Part shown: piece after piece, positions 1 to 8,453 of the stretch
Position numbering within the stretch: the stretch's first letter is position 1
Layout: every line of letters begins with the position of its first letter
Source: WS-2 sp036507005
GTDB taxonomy: Bacteria; Eisenbacteria; RBG-16-71-46
DNA length: 64,000 nucleotides
Assembly (NCBI GenBank): GCA_036507005.1
Contig: DASXQT010000061.1
Coordinates: 1-64,000 of the forward strand
Direction: 5' to 3'
Translations under genes and position numbers: made by a program
Notes under the pieces: generated by a model
What the model was told of the DNA's origin: nothing
The model's database searches: none
Seen by the model: only the letters and a program-made list of their open reading frames with translations

Positions 1-1019
1 AACGGCTCCTTGAATTGCCGTGCAAACCGGTCCATGAACAGACGCGCCAGGGGGATGATGTCGTCCCGGCGGTCGCGCAGGGGCGGCACCCAGAGCGGCA
101 CCACCTTGAGCCGGTAGTAGAGGTCCTCGCGGAACCCTCCCTACCGGCACATGCGCTCGAGGTCCTGGTTGGTGGCCGAGATGATGCGCAGGTCGACCGT
201 GATGTCCTTGGTGCCACCCACGCGCTTGAAGGTGCGGCGCTCCAGCACGCGCAGGAGCTTCACCTGGAGCATGGGGCTCATCTCCCCGATCTCGTCCAGG
301 AACAGCGTGCCGTTGTTGGCCAGCTCCATGAGGCCCATCTTCTGGGTGCGGGCGTCGGTGAAGGCGCCCTTCTCGTGGCCGAACAGCTCGCTCTCGAGCA
401 GCTCGCTCGGGATCGCCGCGCAGTTGATCTCGACGAATGGCTTGTCGTGCCGCGCGCTCATGCGATGGATGAGGTTGGCGAAGTACTCCTTCCCGGTCCC
501 GCTCTCGCCCTCGATCAGCACGCTGGTGGTGTCGCCGCGCGCCACCTGCTCCGAGATCGCGTAGGCCTCCTGCATGCTCGGGCACGAGGAATGCAGGAAT
601 TCCTCGTCGGCGAACGCGTGGTGACGCAGACGGCGCAGCTCGAGCCACAGCTTCTGGGACTCGAGCGCGCGCGACACCAGCGCCAGCAGCTCGTCGTTCT
701 GGAACGGCTTCTTGACGAACCAGAAGGCGCCTGCGCTCATGGACTCGACCGCGGTCTCGAGGTCGCCGAAGGCGGTCATCAGGATCACGCTGACGTCGGG
801 CTCGGTGCGCTTGATCTGGCGCAGCAGCTCGATCCCGTTGCCGTCGGGAAGCTTGAGGTCGAGCAGCACCAGATCCGGCATCTGGGCCTCGAGCACCTCC
901 CGCGTCTCCCGCACCGAGCCGGTGGTCTGCACCGTGTAGCCCTCGGCCTCGAAGGCCTTGCTGACGAAGTGCCGGATCGAGTCCTGGTCGTCGACGACCA
1001 GGACGTGGGCCTTGCTCAT
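1..1019 (-). pseudogene. NtrC-family sigma-54 response regulator, interrupted by an in-frame TAG and cut by the window edge
   Basis: The protein would receive phosphate from the kinase encoded just upstream and activate sigma-54 promoters. The receiver domain covers about residues 1-120, with an acidic pair at 10-11, phospho-acceptor Asp54 (VLLD) and KKP near 103-105. An AAA+ domain follows, with Walker A GESGTGKE at 171-178, the loop motif as GAFTDA at 218-223, and Walker B LFLDEIGE. After residue 292 a TAG (141-143) stands where this family normally has Glu or Gln in R-E/Q-G-R/K-F. The same frame then continues with typical family sequence (FREDLYYRLKVVPL) to the window edge. The start ATG overlaps the kinase stop (ATGA). 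The gene is either a true nonsense mutant or carries a base error, and the DNA-binding domain lies outside the window. Confidence 0.75.
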
Positions 1020-2971
1020 GGATTCCCTCCCGATGGTTCCAGCGGCAGCTCGACCGTGATCGTGGTGCCGCGTCCTGGCTCGCTCTGGATCGTGACCGCG
1101 CCTCCGTGGCGCTTCACGATGTCGTGGCTGATGTAGAGACCGAGCCCGCTGCCTCCGGGCTTGGTGGTGAAGAACGGCTCGAACACACGCTTGAGGTCCT
1201 CGGGCTCGATGCCGCTGCCCTGGTCCTGGACCCGGACCCGCACCCCGGGGCCGAGCGACCGCACGCGCTCGTGCGCCCCGGCCGCCCGCGGCGCCCCGGC
1301 GCGCGCGATCGAGAGCTCGACCGCGCCGCCCGCGGGCGAGTGCTCGATCGCGTTCTTGGCCAGGTTGATGAACACCTGCTCCATCTGGTCGGCGTCGTGG
1401 GGGATCGGCGGCGTGCGCGTCGCCACCTCCTGCCGCAGCGTCACCCCGCGCTCCGCCGCCAGCTCCTGGACGCACTGCAGCGCGCGCTTGGCCGCGTCCT
1501 CGAGCGGCGCGGTCTCGAGCCTGAGCCCGCGCGGGTGGGTGATATCGAACAGGTCCTGGAGGATGCGGTCGAGGCGCTTGATCTCGCTCTGGATGAAGTT
1601 GAGGTTCTCACGCTGCGGATCCTCCTGGCTCATGGCCCGCATCAGGTACTGCACCCCGGCCCCGATGCCGGCCAGCGGGTTGCGGATCTCGTGGGCCACG
1701 CTCGAGGTGAAGCGCCCGAGCGCCGCCAGCCGGTCGAGGCGGCGGCCCTGCTCCTCGGCGCGCTTGATCGGCGCCAGGTCCACGAACGTCGCGATCGCGC
1801 CGTAGACGCTGCGCCGGTCCTGCCGCAGCAGCGACGTGGTGAGGCTCACCGGGGCGGGCGAGCCGTCGCGCGCGCGCAGCACCGTCTCCTCGCGCCGCAC
1901 CACCCGGCCGTGCTCGAGCGCGCCGCGCATCAGGGCCTCGCCGTCGGGCCCGAGCAGCGCGCCGAAGGGCTGGCCCAGCGCCTCGGCCTCCGGGTAGCCC
2001 AGCAGCTCCTCGGCGGCACGGTTGAGGCTCAGGATCTCGCCCTTCATGTTCACGGCGATCAGGGCGCTCGCCATGCTGTCGCGCACGTTCTCGCCGAAGC
2101 GCTGGCTCTTGCGCAGCTCCTCGAAGAGCTGGGCGTTCTCGACCACCGGGGCGACCGAGAGCGAGATGGACTCGAGCAGCGAGGCGTCGCGGTCGTCGTC
2201 CGGCGGGGCCGCGGCGCGGCGCGCCATGCCGATCACGCCCAGCACCGGCATCAGGTCGCAGCGCAGGCAGTGCTGCTGGCGCTCCTCGCGCTCGGCCGCC
2301 CAGCGCTGGTCCCCGGGAGGCGGCGGCGGGGCGAGCAGGGCGGCCTCGCCGATGATGCAGCGCGCCCCGCACAGCTCGTGGGTCTCGGTGGCCGGGGCCA
2401 CCACGTGGCTGCGCTGGAGCGGCACGCTCACCAGGTGGCCGAGGCCGTGGAAGATGTCCGCGAGCGGATGGCCGTCGGGCAGCACGGCCGCGGGGTGGTG
2501 GCGCGGCGAGTGCTGGACCACGGTGCGGTTGAGCCACAGCGAGCGCACCAGGGCGCCGTGCCCGCCGAGCAGCGGGATCTCGAGCACATCGCTGTGCTCG
2601 CGCTCGCCGGTGCGGTGGGTCCAGGTGCCCCGGAGGCGGGCGTTCTCGCGGTCCACGAGCAGCAGGAACGCGTGCTCGAACGCGAACGCCCGGCTCAGGT
2701 AGCGCGTCACGGTGCGGGTGGTCTCGCCGCGGTCGAGCGTGCCCACCAGGCTGCTCGCCACCTCGCGCAGCGAGACCAGCTGGATGTTGGTCTCGATCAG
2801 CCGGCGGTGGCTGCGCTCGAGGTCGTCCACCAGCTCGTGGAGCGTGCGGACCAACGCCTCGTTGTCGCCCGGTGCCAGGGCGGCCGGCGCCTCCGAGCGG
2901 TCGGAGAGGCCCCGCACCTCGTTCACCCGGCGCAGCAGCTCGCGCAGGTCGTCGCGCCTGACAGAGTCCAT
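1016..2971 (-). CDS. GAF-PAS sensor histidine kinase
   Basis: This 651-residue soluble histidine kinase is the likely partner of the response regulator that overlaps its stop by ATGA. It has an N-terminal coiled region (about 35-75), a GAF-like sensor region (about 70-285), a PAS domain (about 290-405), and a dimerisation/phospho-acceptor domain with SSVAHEIRNPL and His427. The ATPase domain shows the N box around Asn540, DQGSG at 583-587 and GGSGLGLYI near 606-614. There is no signal peptide or membrane helix, so the signal is probably cytoplasmic. Four cysteines inside the GAF region (201, 205, 235, 238) are arranged as Cx3C and Cx2C and could bind metal or an Fe-S cluster. The input signal cannot be read from sequence. 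Confidence 0.9.
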   Translation of the reverse strand: MDSVRRDDLRELLRRVNEVRGLSDRSEAPAALAPGDNEALVRTLHELVDDLERSHRRLIETNIQLVSLREVASSLVGTLDRGETTRTVTRYLSRAFAFEHAFLLLVDRENARLRGTWTHRTGEREHSDVLEIPLLGGHGALVRSLWLNRTVVQHSPRHHPAAVLPDGHPLADIFHGLGHLVSVPLQRSHVVAPATETHELCGARCIIGEAALLAPPPPPGDQRWAAEREERQQHCLRCDLMPVLGVIGMARRAAAPPDDDRDASLLESISLSVAPVVENAQLFEELRKSQRFGENVRDSMASALIAVNMKGEILSLNRAAEELLGYPEAEALGQPFGALLGPDGEALMRGALEHGRVVRREETVLRARDGSPAPVSLTTSLLRQDRRSVYGAIATFVDLAPIKRAEEQGRRLDRLAALGRFTSSVAHEIRNPLAGIGAGVQYLMRAMSQEDPQRENLNFIQSEIKRLDRILQDLFDITHPRGLRLETAPLEDAAKRALQCVQELAAERGVTLRQEVATRTPPIPHDADQMEQVFINLAKNAIEHSPAGGAVELSIARAGAPRAAGAHERVRSLGPGVRVRVQDQGSGIEPEDLKRVFEPFFTTKPGGSGLGLYISHDIVKRHGGAVTIQSEPGRGTTITVELPLEPSGGNP

Positions 2972-3033
2972 GGGTCGCGGGCACTGGCCGCCGGCCCGCG
3001 GGGCTTGGGCCGGGGCGGTCGTTCGGGTCGAAC

Positions 3034-3072
3034 CGTCGCGCCCCCTCAGGGCGGGGAGGAAGAGGCGCGACG
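3034..3072 (-). other. Inverted repeat between the aminotransferase and kinase genes
   Basis: Nine-base arms CGTCGCGCC and GGCGCGACG pair perfectly across a 21-base loop in the 114-bp gap after the aminotransferase stop. No T-run follows on the minus strand, so it is at best a weak intrinsic terminator or a transcript-end hairpin. Confidence 0.35.
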
Positions 3073-3085
3073 GGGTCGGGGTCGG

Positions 3086-4216
3086 CTACGCGTCCGTGAA
3101 TTCGCGAACGGACGCGGCGACGTATCGGATCTGTTCCTCCGTGAGCTCCGGGTAGATCGGCAGCGCCAGGGTCTCGCGCGCCGCGGCTTCCGCGTGCGGC
3201 ATGTCCCCCGGCCGGTGGCCGAGCGCGGCGAAGCACTTCTGGAGGTGGAGCGGAATCGGGTAGTAGACCTCGGTCCCGATCCCGCGCTCCCCGAGATGGG
3301 CCTTGAGCCCATCGCGCTTCGGCGCGCGGATGACGTACTGGTTGTAGATGTGGCGCCCCCGCGCATCGCGGAACGGGCGCACGACGGACGAGCCCTCGAA
3401 CAGCCGGTCGTAGAGCTGCGCGTTGCGCGCGCGCCGCTCGCTCCAGCGGTCGAGGTGGCGCAGCTTGACCCGCAGGATCGCGGCCTGCAGCGCGTCGAGC
3501 CGCGAGTTCGTGCCCACGATGGCGTGATGGTACTTGGGGCGCGCCCCGTGCTCGCGCAGCAGCCGCACGCGGTCGGCGAGCTCGGCGTTCTGGCTCACCA
3601 CCATCCCCCCGTCGCCCGCGGCCCCCAGGTTCTTGGAGGGGAAGAACGAGAAGCCGCCGAAGTCGCTCATCGAGCCGGCGCGCGCCCCCTCCCACTCCGA
3701 TCCGATCGCCTGCGCCGCGTCCTCGATCAGCCACACCTTGCGCTTGTGGCAGATCGCGCGGATCGTGGTCATGTCGGCGCACTGGCCGTAGAGGTGGACC
3801 ACCATCACCGCCTTGGTGCGCGGCGTGAACGCCGCCTCGAGCTTGTAGGGGTCGAGGTTGAAGGTGCGCGGGTCGATGTCCACGAACACCGGCGTGGCGC
3901 CGTTGTTCACGACCGTGCCGGCGCTGGCGAAGAACGAGTAGGCGGTGGTGATGACCTCGTCGCCGGGCCCGATGTCGAGCGCCCACAGCGCGAGCAGGAG
4001 CGCGTCCGTGCCCGACGCGCAGGCCACCGCGTGCGCGCACTTCGAGTAGCGCGCGATCTCCTCCTCGATCGCGGTCACCTCGGGCCCGCCGATGAAGCGC
4101 GTGCTCTCCAGCACGCGGCGCACCGCCTCGTCCAGGTCCTGGCGGATGTCGGCGTACTGGGCCTTGAGGTCGAGGAGCGGCACGGTCATGGCCGCCCGCG
4201 TCGGCATCGCGCTCAT
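3086..4216 (-). CDS. DegT/DnrJ/EryC1/StrS-family PLP aminotransferase (WbpE-like)
   Basis: It is a sugar-nucleotide aminotransferase that probably turns a 3-keto-UDP-GlcNAc uronic acid into the 3-amino sugar. Its 376 residues cover the whole family. The PLP lysine is Lys195 in FFPSKNLGAAGDGG, and the cofactor-contacting EDAAQA lies at 165-170. The ATG at 4216 has a GGAGAGGGGG-like ribosome site upstream; the later ATG at 4189 (MTVPLLDLKAQY) matches family N-termini but has a poorer site. It is the third gene of a cassette after a WbpD-like acetyltransferase and a WbpB-like dehydrogenase, which favours the diacetamido-glucuronate pathway. Other DegT substrates cannot be excluded. Confidence 0.88.
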   Translation of the reverse strand: MSAMPTRAAMTVPLLDLKAQYADIRQDLDEAVRRVLESTRFIGGPEVTAIEEEIARYSKCAHAVACASGTDALLLALWALDIGPGDEVITTAYSFFASAGTVVNNGATPVFVDIDPRTFNLDPYKLEAAFTPRTKAVMVVHLYGQCADMTTIRAICHKRKVWLIEDAAQAIGSEWEGARAGSMSDFGGFSFFPSKNLGAAGDGGMVVSQNAELADRVRLLREHGARPKYHHAIVGTNSRLDALQAAILRVKLRHLDRWSERRARNAQLYDRLFEGSSVVRPFRDARGRHIYNQYVIRAPKRDGLKAHLGERGIGTEVYYPIPLHLQKCFAALGHRPGDMPHAEAAARETLALPIYPELTEEQIRYVAASVREFTDA

Positions 4217-4247
4217 CGTGGCATTCCCCCTCTCCCGCCGGCCGGCG

Positions 4248-5006
4248 TCATGCGTCGGTCCAGCCCTGGTTCTCGAGCAGCTGCTCCGCCGGCACGTCGC
4301 GCCACACCCGCGCCGGCACGCCGAGCACGATGGTGCGCGCCGGCACGTCGCGCGTCACCACCGAGCCCGCCGCCACCAGCCCGTCCTCGCCGATCGTGAT
4401 CCCGGGGAGCACCACCGAGCCGGCCCCGATGCGCCCCCCCTTCTTCACCCGCACGCCCTTGAAGTGCTTGAAGCGCTCGGCCGTGCGCCCCACGAAGTTG
4501 TCGTTCGAGGTCACCACCCCCGGCGCCACGAACACGCGGTCCTCGAGCTCGGAGTAGGCGGTGATGTAGCACTCGCTCTCGAGCTTGCAGTAGCGGCCGA
4601 TGCGGCACACGTTCTCGACCGTCACGCCGCGCCCCACGATCGTGCCGCGGCCGATCGTGACGTTCTCGCGCACCGTGCACAGGTCGGCGAGCAGGACGCG
4701 CGCGTCGATCGTCGCGCCGCGGTAGAGCACGGCGCCGGTGCCGACGATGCAGGTGTCCCCGAGCGAGAGCGGCGCCAGCGCCTGCTCCTTCGTGGTCGCC
4801 GAGTTCGCGGCCCGCATCGGCGTCTTGCCGAGCGTGGCGTGGTCGTCGATCCGGACCTCCTTGCCGATCACGGTGCCTTCGCGGATCACCACGTGGTGCC
4901 CGATCACGCAGTTGGGGCCGATGCGCACGCCGGCCTCGACCACGCAGCCCTCGCCCCAGGTGGTGCCGGGGCCGACCTCGACGCTGGGATGGAGGAGCGC
5001 GGTCAC
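4248..5006 (-). CDS. Left-handed beta-helix N-acetyltransferase (WbpD-like)
   Basis: This is a hexapeptide-repeat transferase that would acetylate the 3-amino group of a UDP-2-acetamido-3-amino uronic acid. Isoleucine/valine-glycine repeats (VIGHHVVIREGTVIG, TIGRGTIVGRGVTV and similar) run through most of its 252 residues. The C-terminal half, with ITIGEDGLVAAGSVVTRDVP and a closing VPARVWRDVP, is typical of the sugar acetyltransferase branch. The start is GTG at 5006, which overlaps the upstream dehydrogenase stop as GTGA. At 252 residues it is longer than the roughly 190 of characterised WbpD proteins, because of extra coils near the N-terminus. Confidence 0.87.
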   Translation of the reverse strand: MTALLHPSVEVGPGTTWGEGCVVEAGVRIGPNCVIGHHVVIREGTVIGKEVRIDDHATLGKTPMRAANSATTKEQALAPLSLGDTCIVGTGAVLYRGATIDARVLLADLCTVRENVTIGRGTIVGRGVTVENVCRIGRYCKLESECYITAYSELEDRVFVAPGVVTSNDNFVGRTAERFKHFKGVRVKKGGRIGAGSVVLPGITIGEDGLVAAGSVVTRDVPARTIVLGVPARVWRDVPAEQLLENQGWTDA

Positions 5007-6040
5007 GACACCCCCGCCGGGGCGCGGCCCACCGGGACCGGCACCCCGCCCTGGTCGAGCGAGGCCTGGGCCGCGGCCAGCACCCGCACCACCTTCAGCC
5101 CGTCCTCGCCGGGCGTGAGCGGCTTCTTGCGCTCGCGGATGCAGTCGACGAAGTGGCGGCACTCGATCGCGAGCGGCTCCTGGAGCGAGATCTTCGGGAT
5201 CACGATGTCGCCGCTCCGCACCGTCAGGGCGTCGCCGTAGGAGACGATCTTCCCCTCGCGGTCCACCCCCTTGTCGTAGATCCGCACCTTCTCGCTCGCC
5301 TCCATGTCGTCGAACACCACCATCTTCTGGCTCCCCACCACGGTGAACTTGCGGAGCTTGTGCGGATCGAGCCACGACACGTGCACGTGCGCCAGCTTCC
5401 CGCCCGGGAAGCGCAGGTCCAGGAACACCACGTCCTCGATCCGGCCCTGGAGGAAGGCCGAGCCCCGCGCCACCACGTCCACCGGCTCCAGGTCGATCAG
5501 GTGGAGGATCACCGACAGGTCGTGCGGGGCGAAGCTCCACAGCGCGTTCTCGTCGCGCCGCACCTTGCCCAGGTTCACGCGCTGCGAGTAGATGTAGTAG
5601 AGGTCGCCCAGCTCGCCCCGCGCGACCAGCTCCTTGAGATAGCGCACCGCCGGATGGAAGAGCAGCAGGTGGCCGACCATCAGGATGCGCGAGCGCTCGC
5701 GGGCCAGCCGCACCAGCTCCTCCGCGTGCCCCACCTCCAGCGCCAGCGGCTTCTCGACGTAGACGTCCTTGCCGCTCTCGAGCAGCGTGCGGGCCAGCGA
5801 GTAGTGGCTCGCCGCCGAGGCGCTCACCACCACGCCCTGGACCGCCGGGTCGCGCGCCACCTCCTCCACCCCCGCCACCGCCCGCACGCCCGGATGCTGG
5901 GCCGCCGTGGCGCTCAGCCGCCGCGGGTCGCTGTCCGCCAGCGCGACCAGCCGGGCCCCGGGCAGGCGCGCGAAGTTCCGCACCAGGTTGGCGCCCCAGT
6001 CGCCCGTCCCCACGATCGCGATGCCCACCGCGTCGGTCAC
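5003..6040 (-). CDS. Gfo/Idh/MocA-family NAD-dependent sugar-nucleotide dehydrogenase (WbpB-like)
   Basis: First gene of the sugar cassette, it probably oxidises C3 of UDP-GlcNAc uronic acid. From the GTG at 6040 it has 345 residues: a Rossmann nucleotide site GTGDWG at about 11-16, the conserved EKPLALE around 96-102, and a C-terminal alpha/beta domain with FAPHDLSVILHL. The chosen GTG sits behind a strong GAGGAGGAA ribosome site. An upstream ATG at 6094 would add 18 arginine-rich residues and has no comparable site. No WbpA-like or WbpI-like enzyme is present, so the complete nucleotide-sugar pathway would need genes elsewhere. Confidence 0.88.
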   Translation of the reverse strand: MTDAVGIAIVGTGDWGANLVRNFARLPGARLVALADSDPRRLSATAAQHPGVRAVAGVEEVARDPAVQGVVVSASAASHYSLARTLLESGKDVYVEKPLALEVGHAEELVRLARERSRILMVGHLLLFHPAVRYLKELVARGELGDLYYIYSQRVNLGKVRRDENALWSFAPHDLSVILHLIDLEPVDVVARGSAFLQGRIEDVVFLDLRFPGGKLAHVHVSWLDPHKLRKFTVVGSQKMVVFDDMEASEKVRIYDKGVDREGKIVSYGDALTVRSGDIVIPKISLQEPLAIECRHFVDCIRERKKPLTPGEDGLKVVRVLAAAQASLDQGGVPVPVGRAPAGVS

Positions 6041-6196
6041 GCCATTCCTCCTCGACCCTCTCCCCCGCGCCCGACACAAAAAGTCCGGACGCATCCTTCA
6101 CGCCCGGGGCGCGCGAGTCTAGCAGCCGGTCGCAGCGAGGGTCAACGAATGGCGCGTCGCCCCGCAACCCGGCCTCCTCTGCGGCCCTCTCCTCTC

Positions 6197-7207
6197 TCAC
6201 ACCGTCTGCGCCCCGACCGCGGCCACGCGGTTGCGCCCCCGCTCCTTGGCCAGGTAGAGGGCCCGGTCGGCGGCCGCGATCAGCGAATGCCCGTCGTCCG
6301 CATCCTGGGGGAAGGTCGCCACCCCCAGGCTCACGGTGATCGAGCCGTCGGGCGCGCTCGGGAACGTGTGGCCCGCGACCGCCGAGCGCACGCGCTCCGC
6401 CACGACGATCGCGCCGTCGCGTCCGGTTTGCGGCAGGATGATCGTGAACTCGTCGCCCCCGTACTTCGCCACCAGGTCGAAGGTGCGCACCTGCTCGGCC
6501 AGCAAGCCCGCGATCTCCTTCAGCACGAAGCTGCCCCGCAGGTGACCGTTCTGGTCGTTGTAGGTCTTGAGATTGTCCACGTCGAGCATGATGAGCGACA
6601 GCTCCTGGCCGAAGCGTCCGGCGCGCTTGATCTCGCGGCGCAGCGCGCTCTTCAGGAACCGGTAGTTGTAGACCTGGGTGAGGTCGTCGGTGACCGCGAG
6701 CTTCTCCAGGCTCTCGGCCAGGCGCAGGTTCTCGATCGCGGTTCCGGTCCAGGCGCCGAGCAGGAGCGCCATGCGCGCCTCCTCGCTGGTGAAGCGCGCC
6801 TGCTCGCGGCGCCGGAAGAGCGCGAGGTAGCCGGTGGCCCGCTCGCGCTGCCACAGGGGGATGAAGAGCGCCGGGCCCGCCTCCACGCCGGGGCAGCCGT
6901 CCTCGGCGCTCACCCGGCCGTCGTCGGCGAAGTCCGGGCTCATGACCGGCAGGCCGTTGCGCAACAGCGCGCGGGCGAACGCAGTGCCCTGCCTGCGGAC
7001 CTCCAGCCGGTGGGGCTGCTCGTCGCCGCGCGCGAGCGCCACCGCCTCGAGCCTGCGGTTGTGCGACGTGACCAGCACGGCGCCCTCGCACTCGCCGAGC
7101 ACGAGCGCGTTGCGCAGCACTTTCTCGAGCAGAATGGGGCGCGACCGCCCGGAGGCGCGGTGCGAAAGCTCGAGCAGGGATTCGAGGATCCGTTCACGGG
7201 GCAGCAT
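6197..7207 (-). CDS. GAF-GGDEF diguanylate cyclase
   Basis: It makes cyclic di-GMP from two GTP molecules. A GAF-like domain covers roughly residues 20-165 and the GGDEF domain roughly 170-336. The active-site loop is an intact GGDEF (250-254), and an RTFD inhibitory site (RxxD) lies at 241-244, exactly five residues before it, so product feedback is expected. Metal-binding Asp209 (LDVD) is present. The usual GH..GD segment reads GHLRGS, a small departure from consensus. There are no membrane helices, so sensing is cytosolic. It is separated from its neighbours by 81 and 156 bp and is probably its own transcript. Confidence 0.92.
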   Translation of the reverse strand: MLPRERILESLLELSHRASGRSRPILLEKVLRNALVLGECEGAVLVTSHNRRLEAVALARGDEQPHRLEVRRQGTAFARALLRNGLPVMSPDFADDGRVSAEDGCPGVEAGPALFIPLWQRERATGYLALFRRREQARFTSEEARMALLLGAWTGTAIENLRLAESLEKLAVTDDLTQVYNYRFLKSALRREIKRAGRFGQELSLIMLDVDNLKTYNDQNGHLRGSFVLKEIAGLLAEQVRTFDLVAKYGGDEFTIILPQTGRDGAIVVAERVRSAVAGHTFPSAPDGSITVSLGVATFPQDADDGHSLIAAADRALYLAKERGRNRVAAVGAQTV

Positions 7208-7288
7208 GATCCGCCCTCGGTGGGAACGCGGAAAGAGCCTGACTCTGCCCTGCTGTCGAGCAACCCTGATGCCAAGCCGCCGAAGCGG

Positions 7289-8332
7289 TTACCGTCGCGG
7301 GGGCGGGGCGACCAGACGCCGGACCAGGAGCACGGTCCGGGCCGCGCTCCAGATCGTCCCGGCGAACAGGAGCAGGGCCGCGCCGGTGCGGCCGCCCCGC
7401 TCCAAGGGCAAGCGGTCGCTGGAGTTGAAGAAGATCCCCAGGACCACGATCAGGGCGGCGAGGAGGGAGGCGGAGACCAGGAGCTGGGCGGCCATCCACC
7501 ACCGGCTCTCGGCCTCGGCCGGAACCGGGTCGTGGGGCAAATCGCCCGGGTGAGAGCCCTCTGCCTTTGCAGGCTGCACGAAAGCCGCCCCTGCGGTCGG
7601 TTTCTCGCCAACCCCGGGCCGGGCGGTCGCGACCCACAGGCCGGCCGCCCCGAGCATGTACGCCCGCGCCTGCTCGAGCGCGAATCCGGCCTCGGCGAGC
7701 GTGCGCTCGAACTCGGGCCTCGAGCCGAACTCCAGGATCGACTCGCCGAGGTAGCGATAGGCGCCGGGATCGGGCGAGAGCCGGCCCAGGAGCGGGAGCA
7801 CGCGCCGGAGGTGGAAGCGATGGAGCCCCGCGAGTGGGCCCGGGCGCGGCGGGAGCGCCTCGAGCACCACCAGCACGCCGCCCGGCCGGAGCACGCGCGC
7901 CATCTCGGCGAGCGCCGCCGCGCGCGGCTTCAGGTTGCGGACGCCGAAGGCGATCGTGATCGCGTCCACCGAGCCGCCCCGCAGCGGCAGCCGGAACGCG
8001 TCCGCGCACACCAGCCTCGGCGCCCAGCCGAGGCGGCCGTGCTCGGCCGCCGCCTGCTCGAGCATCGCGAGGCTCACGTCGGCGCCCACCAGCAGGCGCC
8101 CGGGCTTCCTGAGGCCGTCGAGCGAGACGCCGTTGCCGGTGCAGAGGTCGAGCACCGTGCCCGCCTGCGCCGGGACCGCGCGCCACATCGCGCGCCGCCA
8201 CACGGCGTCCTGCCCGAGCGTCATCAGGCGGTTGAGCAGGTCGTAGCGCGGCGCGACGCGGTCGAACATGCCCGCCATCTCGCGCGCCCCGCTCGGGGGA
8301 GGGCGGTCGGGCCGGTCCGGGGCGGAGGTCAT
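7289..8332 (-). CDS. ubiE: UbiE/MenG-like demethylmenaquinone methyltransferase with a C-terminal two-helix membrane extension
   Basis: An SAM-dependent C-methyltransferase for the last step of menaquinone synthesis. The N-terminal 240 residues are a UbiE/MenG-type domain: FDRVAPRYDLLNRLMTLG (23-40), SAM motif VLDLCTGNG (60-68) and the signature-like IAFGVRNL (127-134). The family normally stops near residue 230-250. Here the frame continues to 347, through a polar linker and two hydrophobic segments at about 279-302 and 316-340, ending in a basic tail. This would anchor the enzyme at the membrane where its quinone substrate sits. An internal ATG at residue 280 could instead start a separate small membrane protein, but no stop separates the two parts. 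Confidence 0.85.
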   Translation of the reverse strand: MTSAPDRPDRPPPSGAREMAGMFDRVAPRYDLLNRLMTLGQDAVWRRAMWRAVPAQAGTVLDLCTGNGVSLDGLRKPGRLLVGADVSLAMLEQAAAEHGRLGWAPRLVCADAFRLPLRGGSVDAITIAFGVRNLKPRAAALAEMARVLRPGGVLVVLEALPPRPGPLAGLHRFHLRRVLPLLGRLSPDPGAYRYLGESILEFGSRPEFERTLAEAGFALEQARAYMLGAAGLWVATARPGVGEKPTAGAAFVQPAKAEGSHPGDLPHDPVPAEAESRWWMAAQLLVSASLLAALIVVLGIFFNSSDRLPLERGGRTGAALLLFAGTIWSAARTVLLVRRLVAPPPRR

Positions 8333-8359
8333 CCGTGTGCGTTCGTGGGTGGAGAAGGG

Positions 8360-8436
8360 TGGTGCGCCCGACAGGAATCGAACCTGTAACCTTTAGCTCC
8401 GGAGGCTAACGCTCTATCCAATTGAGCTACGGGCGC
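8360..8436 (-). tRNA. tRNA-Arg (anticodon CCG)
   Basis: The minus strand folds as a full cloverleaf. A seven-pair acceptor GCGCCCG/CGGGCGC, a D arm with AGCTCAATTGGATAGAGC, a five-pair anticodon stem TTAGC/GCTAA around loop CTCCGGA (anticodon CCG, reading CGG), and a T arm with GGTTCGAATCC are all visible. The discriminator A and a genome-encoded CCA (8360-8362) follow. It lies between ubiE and trpB. Confidence 0.97.
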
Positions 8437-8447
8437 GCGGGCCAGCG

Positions 8448-8453
8448 TTTATA
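8448..8453 (-). promoter_or_regulatory. Candidate -10 box of tRNA-Arg
   Basis: TATAAA on the minus strand lies 11 bases before the mature 5' end of tRNA-Arg, the right place for a -10 box in otherwise very GC-rich DNA. No convincing -35 hexamer is visible upstream. Confidence 0.4.

Noticed and set aside
141..143. Reading the TAG as pyrrolysine or another recoded residue
   Set aside because: Nothing in the window suggests recoding: other genes here use TAG as a normal stop (for example rny and the small gene at 19570), and this family has Glu or Gln at the site, not a pyrrolysine position.
251..255. Loss of the last Asp in the second aspartate motif of the isoprenyl synthase as a sign of inactivity (protein residues 251-255)
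   Set aside because: The first two Asp residues are present and DDxxN variants occur in active prenyl synthases.
1106..4399. Very long plus-strand open frame (about 1,100 codons) and many like it opposite real genes
   Set aside because: High GC suppresses stop codons in the antisense frames. The translations are His/Arg/Leu/Glu-rich without domains and lie opposite well-recognised genes.
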